64,000 nt of DNA from Kofleriaceae bacterium (GCA_018057825.1 JAGPCY010000025.1:62001-126000); one strand, 5' to 3'; numbered from the stretch's first letter, positions 1 to 9,127 are shown. Program-made: numbers and translations. Notes: generated by a model not told the origin, from the letters alone.

Positions 1-3000
1 ACCCTGGCGTTCGGCGACGTCAACATCAGCACCGTCGGTGGCTCGAGCTTGACCTATCGCCTGACCAACTCCGGCACGGTGTCCCTCAACCTCGGCACCC
101 TCGCGATCACCGGCGATCCGTTGACCTTCAACTTCAACCAGACCGGGTGCGCCGGGACCACCACGTGCGCCGGCGTGCCGGCGATCGCCCCCAGCGCCTT
201 CACGGACCTGACGCTCCGCTGCGACCCGTCGTCGATCGGCAGCAAGACCGCGACGCTGACGATCCCCAGCGACGATCCGCTCACGCCCAAGACCGTCACG
301 CTCACCTGCAACGGCACGACCCCCGACCAGGAGAACCTCGACCTGCCGGTGGCGGCGTTCCCCAACACCCGGGTCGGCACGCCGAGCGCGGCCCAGACCT
401 TCCGCATCCGCAATAACGCCGGGGCCACCACGGCGCCCCTGGTGATCAACTCGATCACCAGCAGCTCGGCCGATTTCCTCGTGACCTGCACGCCGGCGCC
501 GTGCGCGCGGACCGTTCCCGCCGGCGCGCTGGTCACGGTCAACGTCGTCTTCCAGCCGACCGCGACCGGGTCTCGCACCGGCACCATCGCGGTGCGCACC
601 AACGACCTGGTCGACGGCACCACCGACGTGCCGGTGTCGGGGACCGGCGTCGAGCCGACGATCTCGCTGACCACGCCGGCCGGCGGCTCGCTCAGCTTCG
701 CCGACACCCGGGTCAACACCGCGTCGGCGGCCCAGACGATCACGATCACCAACACCGGCTCGATGGACCTGACCATCAACTCGGTGACCAACTCCAACGC
801 CGCCGACTTCATCCTCACCGGGCCGACCGGGGTCAGCACCGTCGGCGCCGGCATGACCCTGTCGTGGATGGTGCAGTGCGAGCCCAACACCCAGGGCACC
901 CGCAACGGCACGATCACGATCGCCAACAACAGCGCCAATCAGACCTCGCTGCCGGTGTCGCTCACCTGCTCGGCGATCCGCGGCAACCTCACGGTGACCT
1001 CGTCGACGCCCTTCGCCTACAACACGGTCGGCAACCGCATCGACTTCGGCGCCACGTTCCTCGGCCAGACCAAGATGACCACGGTGACGATCGGCAACGA
1101 CGGCAACCGACCCGTCACGATCGTCACGCCGACCGTCACCGCCAGCCAGGGCTTCACCCTCGGCGCGCCGTCGGGCATGACCGTGCCGGCCGGCGGCAGC
1201 ATCACGCTGGTGGTGACCTTCCTGCCGACCTTGGTCACGCACGGCACCGCGACGGTGTCGATCGCCAGCGACTGGAACACCCTGGCCTTCGAGGTCACCG
1301 GCGACGGCCAGGACACCGGGACGATCTTCGCCCTCGACCCGCCGTGTCTGAACGGCATCTCGACGTTCTCGTTCGCCGCGCCGGTGGTCTTCGACGCCAC
1401 CGCCAGCCAGCAGTTCTGCTTCAAGAACCTCGGCGAGGCGCCGGCCCAGATCACCGGAGTCCAGCTCATCGACATGAGCCCGGGCGGCCCGAACTTCACG
1501 GTCTCGGGCATCCCGCTGGTCGCGCCGTTCCCGACCCTGGCCCGCGATCAGGCGCGGGTCTTCACGATCACCGCGGTGCCCAACGACACGATGCTGGGCA
1601 CGTTCTCGGCGACCCTGCGGATCACCACCACCTTGCCGGGCGCCGACGCGGTCCGGGACTTGACGGTGACCTACAGCTCGAGCGGCCCCGGCCTCACGGT
1701 TGGCCCGGCGATGGCCTTGGCCTTCGGCGGCGTCGACGTCGACGCCGGCCCGGCGATGTTGCCGCTGACGCTCCAGAACACCGGCACCGCGCCGCTGCCG
1801 ATCACCAACATCGCGCCCGGGCCCACCGGTCGCTTCTCGATCGTCGGCACCCCGCCGACCTCGATCGCGGTCGGCGCCACCGAGACCATCATGGTCAGCT
1901 ACGACCCGACGGTCGAGCGCTCGAGCGCGACCACCGAGTCGTCGACCTTCACGATCAACACCGGCCGGTACTTCATGGGCGGCGCCGCCCAGCCGACCGC
2001 GGTGATGATCACGATGACCGGCTACGGCATCGACCAGCACATCGAGGTCCGCGGCGACGGCGGTCAGCCGGTGGTGGCCTTCGGCGACGTCTACCGCAGC
2101 CCGCGCGCCGATGACCCGCGGGCGCGGAAGACCATCCAGGTCTGCAACACCGGCGAGGCGCCGCTGCGGGTCACGATGACCGGCGGGGCCGACGCGCCCT
2201 TCACCGTGACCGGCGGCGATGACCTGACCCTCGCGGGCACCGCGCCGCCGCCTGGTGCCGCCGCGGTGTGCGAGGACGTCACCGTCGAGTTCCGTCCAGG
2301 TGACGAGACCTACCAGCCGTACAGCGACACCGCCCAGGTCATGAACGACGACGACGGCCGGGCCATGGTCGACGTCATGTTGACCGGGCAGTCGATCGCG
2401 CGGCCGGTGACCGTGCCGAGCGCCCTGGTCGCCCCTGGCGGCACCCAGATCGCCGTCGACGTGCCGACCCGCCTGTCGGAGATCCTGGCCGGCATGCCCG
2501 GCCTGACCGCCGCGAACGTGTCGACGTCGTCGGAGAACTTCGCGATCTCGATCGCCGACGGCACCGGCTACACCGTGGTCGGCGACAACGACCGCGAGCT
2601 GACCGCCGGCGAGACCGAGGCCTACGACCTGACGATCACCGCCACCCAGCCCGGGCCGGTGACCGTCAACGTCGCGGTCCACCTCGACGGCGACCCGTAC
2701 CCTCACGCGACCGTGCCGATCACGGTCGAAGCGATTGAGGTCGAGGTCCGGGGCGGCGGCGGCTGCACCACCGGTGGCCAGGCGTCGCGCGGCTGGCTGG
2801 CCCTGGTGCTCGGCGCGATGCTGGTGGCCGGCCGACGCCGGCGGCGGGTGGTCACCGCGGTCGTCGCGGCGGCGCTGGTCGTCGCGATCGCCGGCACCGC
2901 CAGCGCCCAGAGCCGCGATCTCGATCTCACGACCTTCTCGCCGGCGCCGTCGACCGAGGGCGCGATGTTCGCGGTCGAGACCCCGGCCATCGGCGCCAAG

Positions 3001-4542
3001 GGCGCCTGGGCCTTTGGCCTCGCGGTCAACCACGCCCTGTCGCCGATGAAGGCGGGGGACATGGATATCGTCTCGGCCCGCACCGCCCTCGAGCTGGGGC
3101 TGGCCTACGCGGTCCACCCCAAGATCGAGCTCGGCCTGGTGGTGCCGCTCCTCAACCAGCAGGGCGATAACCCCGCCGTGGTCGGCTTGGCCTTCGATCG
3201 CGACGGCGACGGTGGGGCCATGCTGGGCGACGTCGCCGCGTCGGCGCGCTTCGCGCTGGTCGACGGCGGCCGCACCCGGATCGGCGCCTCGGCCACGGTC
3301 ACCGCGCCGACCGCCAAGAGCGATCAGTTCGCCGGCACCGGCACCGTGACCGGCGCCGCGCGGCTCCTCCTGTCGACCTCGGCTGGGCGGCGCCTGACCC
3401 TGGCGCTGAACGGCGGGTTTCGCTTTCGCGGCAGCGAGACCGACTTCGCCAACCTGACCCAGAGCCACCAGGTGCTGTACGGCGCCGGCGCCTCGGTGCG
3501 CGCGGCCGAGAAGCTGTGGGTGGTGGGCGAGGCCTTCGGTCGCATGGGCCTGGGCAGCGCCGACGCCGCCGCGGTCAGCCCGCTCGAGGCCACCCTCGGC
3601 GTGCGCTACCGGCTCGGCCAGAGCGTCGCGGTGGCGGTCGGCGGTGGCACCGGCCTGCGCGCCGGGATCGGCGCGCCGATGGCGCGCGGCTTCCTCATGT
3701 TGACGTTCTCGCCCCGGGCCCGGCGCGACGAGCCGCTCCACATCGTCGTCCCGCCGCCGCCGCGCGACGAGCGCGACCCCGACGGCGATGGCGTGGTCAA
3801 CGCCGACGACGCCTGCCGCGACGAGGCCGAGGACAAGGATAGCTGGAAGGACGACGACGGCTGCCCCGATCCCGACAACGACGGCGACGGGCAGGCCGAC
3901 GCCGACGACAAGTGCCCTGACCAGGCCGAGGACCGGGACGGCTTCGAGGACGGCGACGGCTGCGTCGACGCCGACAACGACGCCGACGGCGTGCCGGATG
4001 TCAGCGACAAGTGCCCGAGCGAGCCCGAGGACAAGGACGGCTTCCAGGACGACGACGGCTGCGACGAGGCCGACAACGACGGCGACGGTATCCCCGACGT
4101 CCTCGATCAGTGCGCGATGGAGCCCGAGACGATCAACGGCAACGCCGACGAAGACGGCTGCCCCGACAAGGGCGACTCGCTGATCATGGTGCTGCCGGAT
4201 CGCATCGAGGTCCTCGAGCCGGTGACCTTCCAGGGCACCACGACCAAGCTGGCGAAGAACGCGACCAAGTCGCTGTCGCAGATCGGCGCCACCCTGCGCG
4301 CCGATCGCCGGATCAAGCGGATGCGCGTGACCGTCCACGTCCACCCGCGCGGCGGCGGCGACGAGGCGCTGTCGCAGAAGCGCGCCGACGAGATCCGCGC
4401 CTGGCTGGTGGCCTGGGGCGTCGAGCCCGAGCGGGTCGAGGCCAAGGGCATCGGCTCGAAGCGTCCGCTGGTCGCCAAGGGGGCGCGCGGCGCCGAGCAG
4501 ATCAACGACCGCGTCGAGTTCATCATCTTCGAGCGGCAGTAG
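1..4542 (+). CDS. ASH/HYDIN-repeat (choice-of-anchor D) surface protein fused in frame to an OmpA-family protein; 5' partial
   Basis: The frame is open from base 1, so the true start lies upstream. Counting from base 1, residues 1 to about 920 hold roughly seven Ig-like ASH repeats, each with a 'FGxVxV...QTxTIxNTG' pattern. Residues about 921-945 look like a MYXO-CTERM signal: Gly-rich, Cys, a GW helix, then RRRRR. Without a stop, this runs into a textbook signal peptide ending ASAQ, then a membrane beta-barrel-like region (about 970-1240). Next come four or five thrombospondin type-3 calcium repeats (D-x-D-x-D-G, about 1259-1389) and a C-terminal OmpA peptidoglycan-binding domain (about 1397-1513, with 'SQKRADEIRAWL' and 'NDRVEFIIF'). 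The joint looks like two adjacent genes merged. An ATG at 2818 would start the OmpA protein alone with a perfect signal peptide. It is either a real fusion, a lost stop codon, or an overlapping gene pair. Confidence 0.85.
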   Translation, partial: TLAFGDVNISTVGGSSLTYRLTNSGTVSLNLGTLAITGDPLTFNFNQTGCAGTTTCAGVPAIAPSAFTDLTLRCDPSSIGSKTATLTIPSDDPLTPKTVTLTCNGTTPDQENLDLPVAAFPNTRVGTPSAAQTFRIRNNAGATTAPLVINSITSSSADFLVTCTPAPCARTVPAGALVTVNVVFQPTATGSRTGTIAVRTNDLVDGTTDVPVSGTGVEPTISLTTPAGGSLSFADTRVNTASAAQTITITNTGSMDLTINSVTNSNAADFILTGPTGVSTVGAGMTLSWMVQCEPNTQGTRNGTITIANNSANQTSLPVSLTCSAIRGNLTVTSSTPFAYNTVGNRIDFGATFLGQTKMTTVTIGNDGNRPVTIVTPTVTASQGFTLGAPSGMTVPAGGSITLVVTFLPTLVTHGTATVSIASDWNTLAFEVTGDGQDTGTIFALDPPCLNGISTFSFAAPVVFDATASQQFCFKNLGEAPAQITGVQLIDMSPGGPNFTVSGIPLVAPFPTLARDQARVFTITAVPNDTMLGTFSATLRITTTLPGADAVRDLTVTYSSSGPGLTVGPAMALAFGGVDVDAGPAMLPLTLQNTGTAPLPITNIAPGPTGRFSIVGTPPTSIAVGATETIMVSYDPTVERSSATTESSTFTINTGRYFMGGAAQPTAVMITMTGYGIDQHIEVRGDGGQPVVAFGDVYRSPRADDPRARKTIQVCNTGEAPLRVTMTGGADAPFTVTGGDDLTLAGTAPPPGAAAVCEDVTVEFRPGDETYQPYSDTAQVMNDDDGRAMVDVMLTGQSIARPVTVPSALVAPGGTQIAVDVPTRLSEILAGMPGLTAANVSTSSENFAISIADGTGYTVVGDNDRELTAGETEAYDLTITATQPGPVTVNVAVHLDGDPYPHATVPITVEAIEVEVRGGGGCTTGGQASRGWLALVLGAMLVAGRRRRRVVTAVVAAALVVAIAGTASAQSRDLDLTTFSPAPSTEGAMFAVETPAIGAKGAWAFGLAVNHALSPMKAGDMDIVSARTALELGLAYAVHPKIELGLVVPLLNQQGDNPAVVGLAFDRDGDGGAMLGDVAASARFALVDGGRTRIGASATVTAPTAKSDQFAGTGTVTGAARLLLSTSAGRRLTLALNGGFRFRGSETDFANLTQSHQVLYGAGASVRAAEKLWVVGEAFGRMGLGSADAAAVSPLEATLGVRYRLGQSVAVAVGGGTGLRAGIGAPMARGFLMLTFSPRARRDEPLHIVVPPPPRDERDPDGDGVVNADDACRDEAEDKDSWKDDDGCPDPDNDGDGQADADDKCPDQAEDRDGFEDGDGCVDADNDADGVPDVSDKCPSEPEDKDGFQDDDGCDEADNDGDGIPDVLDQCAMEPETINGNADEDGCPDKGDSLIMVLPDRIEVLEPVTFQGTTTKLAKNATKSLSQIGATLRADRRIKRMRVTVHVHPRGGGDEALSQKRADEIRAWLVAWGVEPERVEAKGIGSKRPLVAKGARGAEQINDRVEFIIFERQ
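2818..4542 (+). CDS. Possible internal start: stand-alone OmpA/TSP3 outer-membrane protein nested in the fusion
   Basis: Starting at the in-frame ATG at 2818 gives a 574-aa protein. Its N-terminus is MLVAGRRRRRVVTAVV, followed by a hydrophobic core and an ASAQ-S signal-peptidase site. This is a canonical Sec signal peptide whose positive n-region is the same Arg run that closes the MYXO-CTERM signal of the upstream half. The remainder is a beta-barrel, TSP3 repeats and an OmpA domain, a usual complete architecture for myxobacterial OmpA proteins. I infer that this may be the real second gene, translated independently. No strong Shine-Dalgarno sequence precedes the ATG. If the frame is translated through, the same product would be the C-terminal part of the longer protein. 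Confidence 0.4.
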   Translation: MLVAGRRRRRVVTAVVAAALVVAIAGTASAQSRDLDLTTFSPAPSTEGAMFAVETPAIGAKGAWAFGLAVNHALSPMKAGDMDIVSARTALELGLAYAVHPKIELGLVVPLLNQQGDNPAVVGLAFDRDGDGGAMLGDVAASARFALVDGGRTRIGASATVTAPTAKSDQFAGTGTVTGAARLLLSTSAGRRLTLALNGGFRFRGSETDFANLTQSHQVLYGAGASVRAAEKLWVVGEAFGRMGLGSADAAAVSPLEATLGVRYRLGQSVAVAVGGGTGLRAGIGAPMARGFLMLTFSPRARRDEPLHIVVPPPPRDERDPDGDGVVNADDACRDEAEDKDSWKDDDGCPDPDNDGDGQADADDKCPDQAEDRDGFEDGDGCVDADNDADGVPDVSDKCPSEPEDKDGFQDDDGCDEADNDGDGIPDVLDQCAMEPETINGNADEDGCPDKGDSLIMVLPDRIEVLEPVTFQGTTTKLAKNATKSLSQIGATLRADRRIKRMRVTVHVHPRGGGDEALSQKRADEIRAWLVAWGVEPERVEAKGIGSKRPLVAKGARGAEQINDRVEFIIFERQ

Positions 4543-4556
4543 CTCGCGGTCCGCGG

Positions 4557-5270
4557 TCAGCGGTCGGCGCGGGCGAAGGCGAACCCCAGCACCGCGGCGG
4601 CGCCGGCGACCCGGATCGCGGTGGCGGCGGCGGCGATGGTCGCGCCGGTGGCGACCACGTCGTCGACCAACAGGACCCGGCGCCCGGCCAGCCGGGCCGG
4701 GTGGCGGACCTCGAAGGCGCCCAGGAGGTTGAGTCGCCGGGCCTCGCCGTCGAGGTGGGTCTGCGGCGTGGTGTGGCGGACCCGGGTCAGGCCCAGTCCG
4801 TCGAGCTCGACGTCGAGGCCGGCGGCGTGACGGGCGTGGCGCAGCAGCGCGTCGACCTGGTTGAAGCCGCGGGCCGCGAGGCGGCGGCGGTGCAGCGGCA
4901 CCGGCACGATCACGTCGATCGCGCCGTGCTCGACCACCGCGCGGAGAAACGGCGCGTACAGCGGCGCCAGCTCGCGGGCGACGTGGGGGCGGGGCGCGAA
5001 CTTGAGCCGCCGGAGGGCGGCGGCGAGCTGGCCGCCGTAGCGCCACGGCGCCACCAGGGCGTCGAGGGGCCAGTCGGTGGTCCGACAGGTTGCGCACTCG
5101 ACCGCCGGCTCGGCGCTCTCGGGGCGCGCGCACCGCGGGCAGGCCGGCCCGAGCGGTTCGACCGTGATCGCGCACGGCGGGCACAGGGCGTGGGCGGCCG
5201 CCACGGCGGTGGCGCAGGCGGCGCACGACGGGGGGGACAGGGCGGCGAGGGCGGCTTCGACTGCTTGCAT
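4557..5270 (-). CDS. comF: ComF family phosphoribosyltransferase-like protein
   Basis: A 237-aa protein with the two parts usual for ComF. The N-terminus is Cys-rich and zinc-binding (CxxC pairs within residues 16-65). The C-terminal phosphoribosyltransferase domain carries the PRPP loop VLLVDDVVATGATI near residue 200 and the 'VPVPLHRRRLAARGFNQ' block near residue 125. ComF proteins act in DNA uptake or nucleotide salvage, but the substrate is generally unknown. It is convergent with the OmpA gene, with 14 bp between stops, and divergent from smpB. A GATAAG hexamer (5277-5282, minus strand) sits exactly 6 nt before the ATG, which suggests a leaderless mRNA. Confidence 0.85.
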   Translation of the reverse strand: MQAVEAALAALSPPSCAACATAVAAAHALCPPCAITVEPLGPACPRCARPESAEPAVECATCRTTDWPLDALVAPWRYGGQLAAALRRLKFAPRPHVARELAPLYAPFLRAVVEHGAIDVIVPVPLHRRRLAARGFNQVDALLRHARHAAGLDVELDGLGLTRVRHTTPQTHLDGEARRLNLLGAFEVRHPARLAGRRVLLVDDVVATGATIAAAATAIRVAGAAAVLGFAFARADR

Positions 5271-5329
5271 GCCCGGCTTATCGACCAGAGGGGTCGGCGG
5301 TTGCGGGTTCGTGCTACGAAGAGGCGGTC

Positions 5330-5794
5330 ATGGCCGACGCCCGCACCGCGGCGCACAAGTTCATCGCCCAGAACCGCAAGGCGACCCACGACTTCGTGAT
5401 CCACGAGCGGTACGAGTGCGGGATCGTGCTGGTCGGCTCCGAGGTCAAGTCGCTGCGCGACGCCAAGGTCACGATCTCGGACGGATGGGCCGAGCTGCGG
5501 CGCGGTGAGGCCTGGCTCCACGGCATCCAGATCAACGAGTACCCCCAGGCCAACCGCCAGAACCACGACGTCGGTCGGGTCCGCAAGCTGCTCTTGCACC
5601 GGAGCGAGCTCGCCAAGCTGGGAGCCAAGGTCCGCGAGCGCGGCTTCACGTTGATCCCGCTGGCGCTCTACTGGAAGGAAGGCCGGGTCAAGGTCGAGCT
5701 CGGCCTGGCCACCCACAAGAAGCAGCACGACAAGCGCGCGGCCAAGCGCGCCGCCGACGACCAGCGTGAGATCGATCGGGCCCGCGCCCGCTGA
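5330..5794 (+). CDS. smpB: SsrA-binding protein SmpB
   Basis: A 154-aa protein of standard SmpB length. It has the family hallmarks: 'NRKATHDFVI' near the N-terminus, 'GIVLVGSEVKSLRDAKV', 'NEYPQANRQNH', 'LHRSEL' and a basic C-terminal tail (KKQHDKRAAKRAADDQRE). SmpB binds tmRNA and delivers it to stalled ribosomes for trans-translation, and the basic tail occupies the mRNA channel. A clear purine-rich ribosome site (aagagg) lies 5 nt before the ATG, so unlike several neighbours this gene has a leader. No tmRNA gene was recognised in the window. Confidence 0.95.
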   Translation: MADARTAAHKFIAQNRKATHDFVIHERYECGIVLVGSEVKSLRDAKVTISDGWAELRRGEAWLHGIQINEYPQANRQNHDVGRVRKLLLHRSELAKLGAKVRERGFTLIPLALYWKEGRVKVELGLATHKKQHDKRAAKRAADDQREIDRARAR

Positions 5795-5815
5795 GCGCAG
5801 GTCCGTCCCGCGGGG

Positions 5816-6748
5816 CTACGGGATCCAGCGCTGGCAGGCGTCGTCGAGGACCGGCAGGGCGTCGAGGAAGAACGCGTCGTAGGCTGGCGCGCACACGTCG
5901 CCGATCAGGTTGTTGGGTGCGAACCGGTTGGTGAAGCCAAGCAGGCGGGCCGCCGGGGTCGCGCCGCAGGTGTTGTCGAGCGACCGGCCGATCAAGGACA
6001 GCACGACGACGTGGTCGGCCCGACCGCCGCGGGCGGCGACCACCGCTTGGTGCCACTCGGCGGCGGTCCCGCCCGAGCCGTAGGTCTGGCAGGTGCCGGT
6101 CCCATCACAGCCGTCGGCGACGTCGTCCTCGTCGGTGATGAGCACCACGACCAGGAGGGCGTCGGGGCGGGCGAAGCCGGCGTTGCATCCGCCCGGGGCG
6201 TTGCGGCTCGGCGCGAGGGCGTTGATCAGGGCCCGGGCGATGCGCTCGTCGCTGTCGCCGCCGGCGCCGACCTTGCCGATGCAGGAGAAGCGCTCGGCCA
6301 GGAGCGGGTCCCGGCCGTCGAGCCAGGTGGCGCCGCTGGCGAACGGGGTGCACGTGCGGTTCGACGACGCCGGCCCCGCGGTCTGGGTGATCAGGCTGCC
6401 GATCTCGCGGCACCCCGCCGGGTTGCCGGCGTAGTCCTCGGTCGTGACCACGCCGACGTGGACGCTCTGGGCCGCGCCCAGGCGGGCGGTGATCGCGGCG
6501 GCGAAGCCCGGGAAGCTGGCGATCAAGCTGTCCTGCTGGTCAGCCATCGACCCTGAGTCGTCGATCACGAACAACAGGTCGACGTCGGGGCAGGCCGCGG
6601 CCTCGGCGCCGCCGTCGCCGTCGTCGGTCAGGCCGGCGTCGGGCCCGGGCTGATCGTCGTCGTCGTCGTCGCCGGCCCCAACCGACGGGCCACATCCGAG
6701 GAGGCCGAGGAGCGAGAGGGCGGCCAGGGCGAGGGCAGGGGCGCGCAT
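5816..6748 (-). CDS. VWA-domain lipoprotein
   Basis: I chose the ATG at 6748 because it gives a lipoprotein signal, MRAPALALAALSLLGLLGC, with lipobox LLGC. The open frame continues upstream, but that extension is Arg/Pro-rich and looks non-coding. The mature 310-aa-precursor protein has an acidic linker (DDDDDD...) and then a von Willebrand factor A fold. The MIDAS motif is 'FVIDDSGSM' near residue 62 and a later 'LITDEDD' is also visible. Six or more cysteines suggest disulphides. Such proteins are common surface lipoproteins in myxobacteria, and the ligand is unknown. It is convergent with smpB, with 21 bp between stops. Confidence 0.8.
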   Translation of the reverse strand: MRAPALALAALSLLGLLGCGPSVGAGDDDDDDQPGPDAGLTDDGDGGAEAAACPDVDLLFVIDDSGSMADQQDSLIASFPGFAAAITARLGAAQSVHVGVVTTEDYAGNPAGCREIGSLITQTAGPASSNRTCTPFASGATWLDGRDPLLAERFSCIGKVGAGGDSDERIARALINALAPSRNAPGGCNAGFARPDALLVVVLITDEDDVADGCDGTGTCQTYGSGGTAAEWHQAVVAARGGRADHVVVLSLIGRSLDNTCGATPAARLLGFTNRFAPNNLIGDVCAPAYDAFFLDALPVLDDACQRWIP

Positions 6749-6938
6749 GGCGGCGCGGCGTTGCGAGAACCGCGCCAGGCCGACGCCCGGCCAGGGCCGC
6801 GGAACGCCGCTGGCGAGCGTCGCCTGCGGTCGACGGACTGCCCACGAGATCGCGCGCCGATCGCCGACCGCGGTCGACGGCGGCCTTACACGACTGTCTC
6901 GCCGCGGGGCCGGCCGGCGCCCGCGGTATAGAGCCGCC

Positions 6939-7784
6939 ATGTTGGGAGCAAGCAGCACGGCGCTCATGGTCTGCGCGTATCGCGCGCGGGCCTCGGGCTG
7001 GGACCATCCGATCATGGTCGATCGCTGGGCCGCGGCCCTGGCCGGCGAGGACGGCTTTCGCATCGCCGCCGCCTTCGATCAGCACTGGCCGGCGATGGAG
7101 ACCTGGTTGGCCCTGCGGGTCGCCTGCCTCGATCGCCTGGTCGGCGTCGCCACCGATCGCCTCGGCGTCCGCCAGGTCGTGGTCCTGGGCGCGGGCTACG
7201 ACACCCGCGCCGCCCGCTTGCCCAAGGCTGGGGTCCGGTACTTCGAGGTCGATCACCCCGACACCCAGGCGGAGAAGCGGGCCCGGCTGGCGGCGCTGCC
7301 CGGCTACCCGGTCGACGCCGCGACCTACGCGCCGTGCGACTTCGAGCGCGAGGACCCGATCGAGCGGCTGCGGGCCGCCGGGCTGTCGCCGACGGCGCCG
7401 ACCCTGGTCGTGTGGGAGGGCGTGGTGCCGTACCTGACCGAGGCGGCGGTGCGGGCGACCGCGACCGGGCTGGCCCGCGGCCTCGATCGGCGGTCCTTGG
7501 TCGCCTTCGACTACGTCGGCAAGAACCTGGCGGCGGGCCAGAAGCTATCGGTGCAGGACCACGGCATGCGCGACTTCATCGGCGCGCTGGCCGAGCCGGT
7601 TCGCTTCGGCACCGATCATGTCACGCCGCTCCTCGCCGAGTGCGGCTACCGCTGGGTCCGCACCGTGTCGTTCGACGAGCTGGCCCTCGAGTGGCTGGGC
7701 GACTACCGGCGCGATCGGCTGTTCCGCTTCCAGCGGATCGCCGTGGCGTCGGCCGCGGCGCCCGACGCGCCGCTCGTGCCGTGA
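6939..7784 (+). CDS. Class I SAM-dependent methyltransferase, TIGR00027/leucine carboxyl methyltransferase-like
   Basis: The 281-aa protein begins MLGASSTALMVCAYRA. The SAM-binding glycine motif is 'VVVLGAGYDTRAARL', followed by 'YFEVDHPDTQAEKR' and 'VVWEGVVPYLTE', the typical motifs of TIGR00027/PF04072 enzymes. These transfer methyl groups to carboxylates or small molecules; the substrate here cannot be told. I chose the ATG at 6939 over an upstream in-frame start at 6747 because the domain begins there. A TATAGA hexamer at 6927-6932 also ends exactly 6 nt before it, consistent with leaderless transcription. Confidence 0.85.
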   Translation: MLGASSTALMVCAYRARASGWDHPIMVDRWAAALAGEDGFRIAAAFDQHWPAMETWLALRVACLDRLVGVATDRLGVRQVVVLGAGYDTRAARLPKAGVRYFEVDHPDTQAEKRARLAALPGYPVDAATYAPCDFEREDPIERLRAAGLSPTAPTLVVWEGVVPYLTEAAVRATATGLARGLDRRSLVAFDYVGKNLAAGQKLSVQDHGMRDFIGALAEPVRFGTDHVTPLLAECGYRWVRTVSFDELALEWLGDYRRDRLFRFQRIAVASAAAPDAPLVP

Positions 7785-7851
7785 GGCGCGCGGCCGCGGC
7801 GATGTCAACGCCTGCGAGCCCCGGTCCGGCGCGACTCGACTACCGTGGGGC

Positions 7852-8265
7852 ATGGCTCGCACGCTCGCCGCGCTGGTCGCGGTCGCCTCGGTCGCGGTCG
7901 GCTGCGGTGACACCCTCCACGATCCCGTCGAGCTAGTGCGGGCCCGGGCGCCGAGCGGCGCCGTCGACTGCGGCCACGTCGGATGGGGCAGCGAGGTCGC
8001 CCCCGACGACGCCCACGCCTGCGCGGCCGCGGCGCTGCCGGCCGGCGTGGCGTTCTACGCGCTCGTCGACCAGCCGGTCGCCGATGGCCGCCTCGCGATC
8101 GGCTGGGTCGGCCGGGCCGGTGGCGGCGGCGAGCGCCTGACCTACGACGCCGTACAGGGGCTGTTCAGCGACGACGAGACCGTCGCCTGGGTCCCGTGCG
8201 CGCGGATCGTCGATCGCGGCACCTGCCCGGAGCTGGTCGATGATCTGTGTCTGCGCTGCGAGTGA
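7852..8265 (+). CDS. Small lipoprotein of unknown function
   Basis: A 137-aa protein starting MARTLAALVAVASVAVGCGD, with a signal peptide and a VGC lipobox. The mature part has at least five further cysteines, including CxxC (CLRC) at the end, so it is probably a disulphide-bonded periplasmic or outer-membrane lipoprotein. I recognise no family. The longer open frame upstream overlaps the methyltransferase in another frame and is rejected. A possible -10 (TACCGT, 7841-7846) lies 5 nt before the ATG. Confidence 0.65.
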   Translation: MARTLAALVAVASVAVGCGDTLHDPVELVRARAPSGAVDCGHVGWGSEVAPDDAHACAAAALPAGVAFYALVDQPVADGRLAIGWVGRAGGGGERLTYDAVQGLFSDDETVAWVPCARIVDRGTCPELVDDLCLRCE

Positions 8266-8290
8266 CCGCGGCGCGACCGCGGCGCCGCGG
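8266..8290. terminator. GC hairpin between convergent genes
   Basis: The 28-bp gap between the lipoprotein stop (8265) and the tatC stop (8294) contains a perfect 8-bp all-G/C inverted repeat: CCGCGGCG at 8266-8273 and CGCCGCGG at 8283-8290, with a 9-nt loop. Its position suits a bidirectional terminator. There is no T-tract, so termination is inferred. Confidence 0.4.
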
Positions 8291-8293
8291 TGA

Positions 8294-9127
8294 TCAGGCC
8301 GCGTCGTCCGGCGGTGGCGGGACGGCGCCCGGCTCGCGGGCCTTGTTGCGCCCGACCACCCAGGCGATGCCGATCGACAGGTTGTAGAGGACGATCATCG
8401 GCAGCGCCATCATCGTCTGCGACATCGGGTCGGCCGACGGCGTGAGCACCGCGCCGATGATGAAGGCCAGGACCACGAACCAGCGGTTGAAGCGCCACAG
8501 CGAGCGGTGGGTGACCAGGCCGATCTTGGCCAGCACGTAGATGACGAACGGCATCTGGAACACCGCGCCGAACGCCAGCATCATGTTGCGGGTCAGATCG
8601 AGGTAGCCGCTGATGGTCAACATCGGGACCGCGCCGCCGACCTCGCGACCCAGGAGGTACTCGAACATCGGCTCGAGGACGAACTGGTGGCAGAACACCG
8701 CGCCGCCGATGAAGAACAGCCCCGAGCCGATCGAGAACGCCAGCCCGACGCGGCGCTCCTCCTTGTACAGCCCCGGGGCGATGAACTTCCAGAGCTGGTA
8801 GAAGACCAGCGGGCTGGCGACGAAGATGCCGGCCCACATCGCCACCGACATCTCGACCCAGAACGGCTCGGTGATCGTGTTGAACGTCATCGGCACGTCG
8901 ACGAGCTTCGGGTAGTTGGCCTTGGCCCGATCGAGGGGCTGGCGCAGCACCACGTAGATGTCGCGGGCGAAGATGAAGCAGCCGATCGCGGCCAAGAGGA
9001 ACGCGATCGCCGCGTTGCGCAGGCGGTCGCGGAACTCGCGCAGATGGGCGAGGAACGGCATCCGGCCGGCGTCGAGCTCGGCGTCGCGGTCGGCCTCGGG
9101 GCGGGAGCGCTTCGGGGCGGTCGCCAT
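8294..9127 (-). CDS. tatC: Twin-arginine translocase subunit TatC
   Basis: A 277-aa polytopic membrane protein with about six membrane helices. Family motifs are 'FLAHLREFRDRL' at the N-terminus (the cytoplasmic conserved patch), 'FWVEMSVAMWAGIFVASPLVFYQ' and 'FIAPGLYKEERR'. 'ADPMSQTMMALPMIVLYNLSI' near the C-terminus is also typical. TatC is the signal-peptide receptor of the twin-arginine export pathway in the inner membrane. The start lies 3 bp after the upstream tatA/B stop codon, so the two form an operon. Confidence 0.95.
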   Translation of the reverse strand: MATAPKRSRPEADRDAELDAGRMPFLAHLREFRDRLRNAAIAFLLAAIGCFIFARDIYVVLRQPLDRAKANYPKLVDVPMTFNTITEPFWVEMSVAMWAGIFVASPLVFYQLWKFIAPGLYKEERRVGLAFSIGSGLFFIGGAVFCHQFVLEPMFEYLLGREVGGAVPMLTISGYLDLTRNMMLAFGAVFQMPFVIYVLAKIGLVTHRSLWRFNRWFVVLAFIIGAVLTPSADPMSQTMMALPMIVLYNLSIGIAWVVGRNKAREPGAVPPPPDDAA

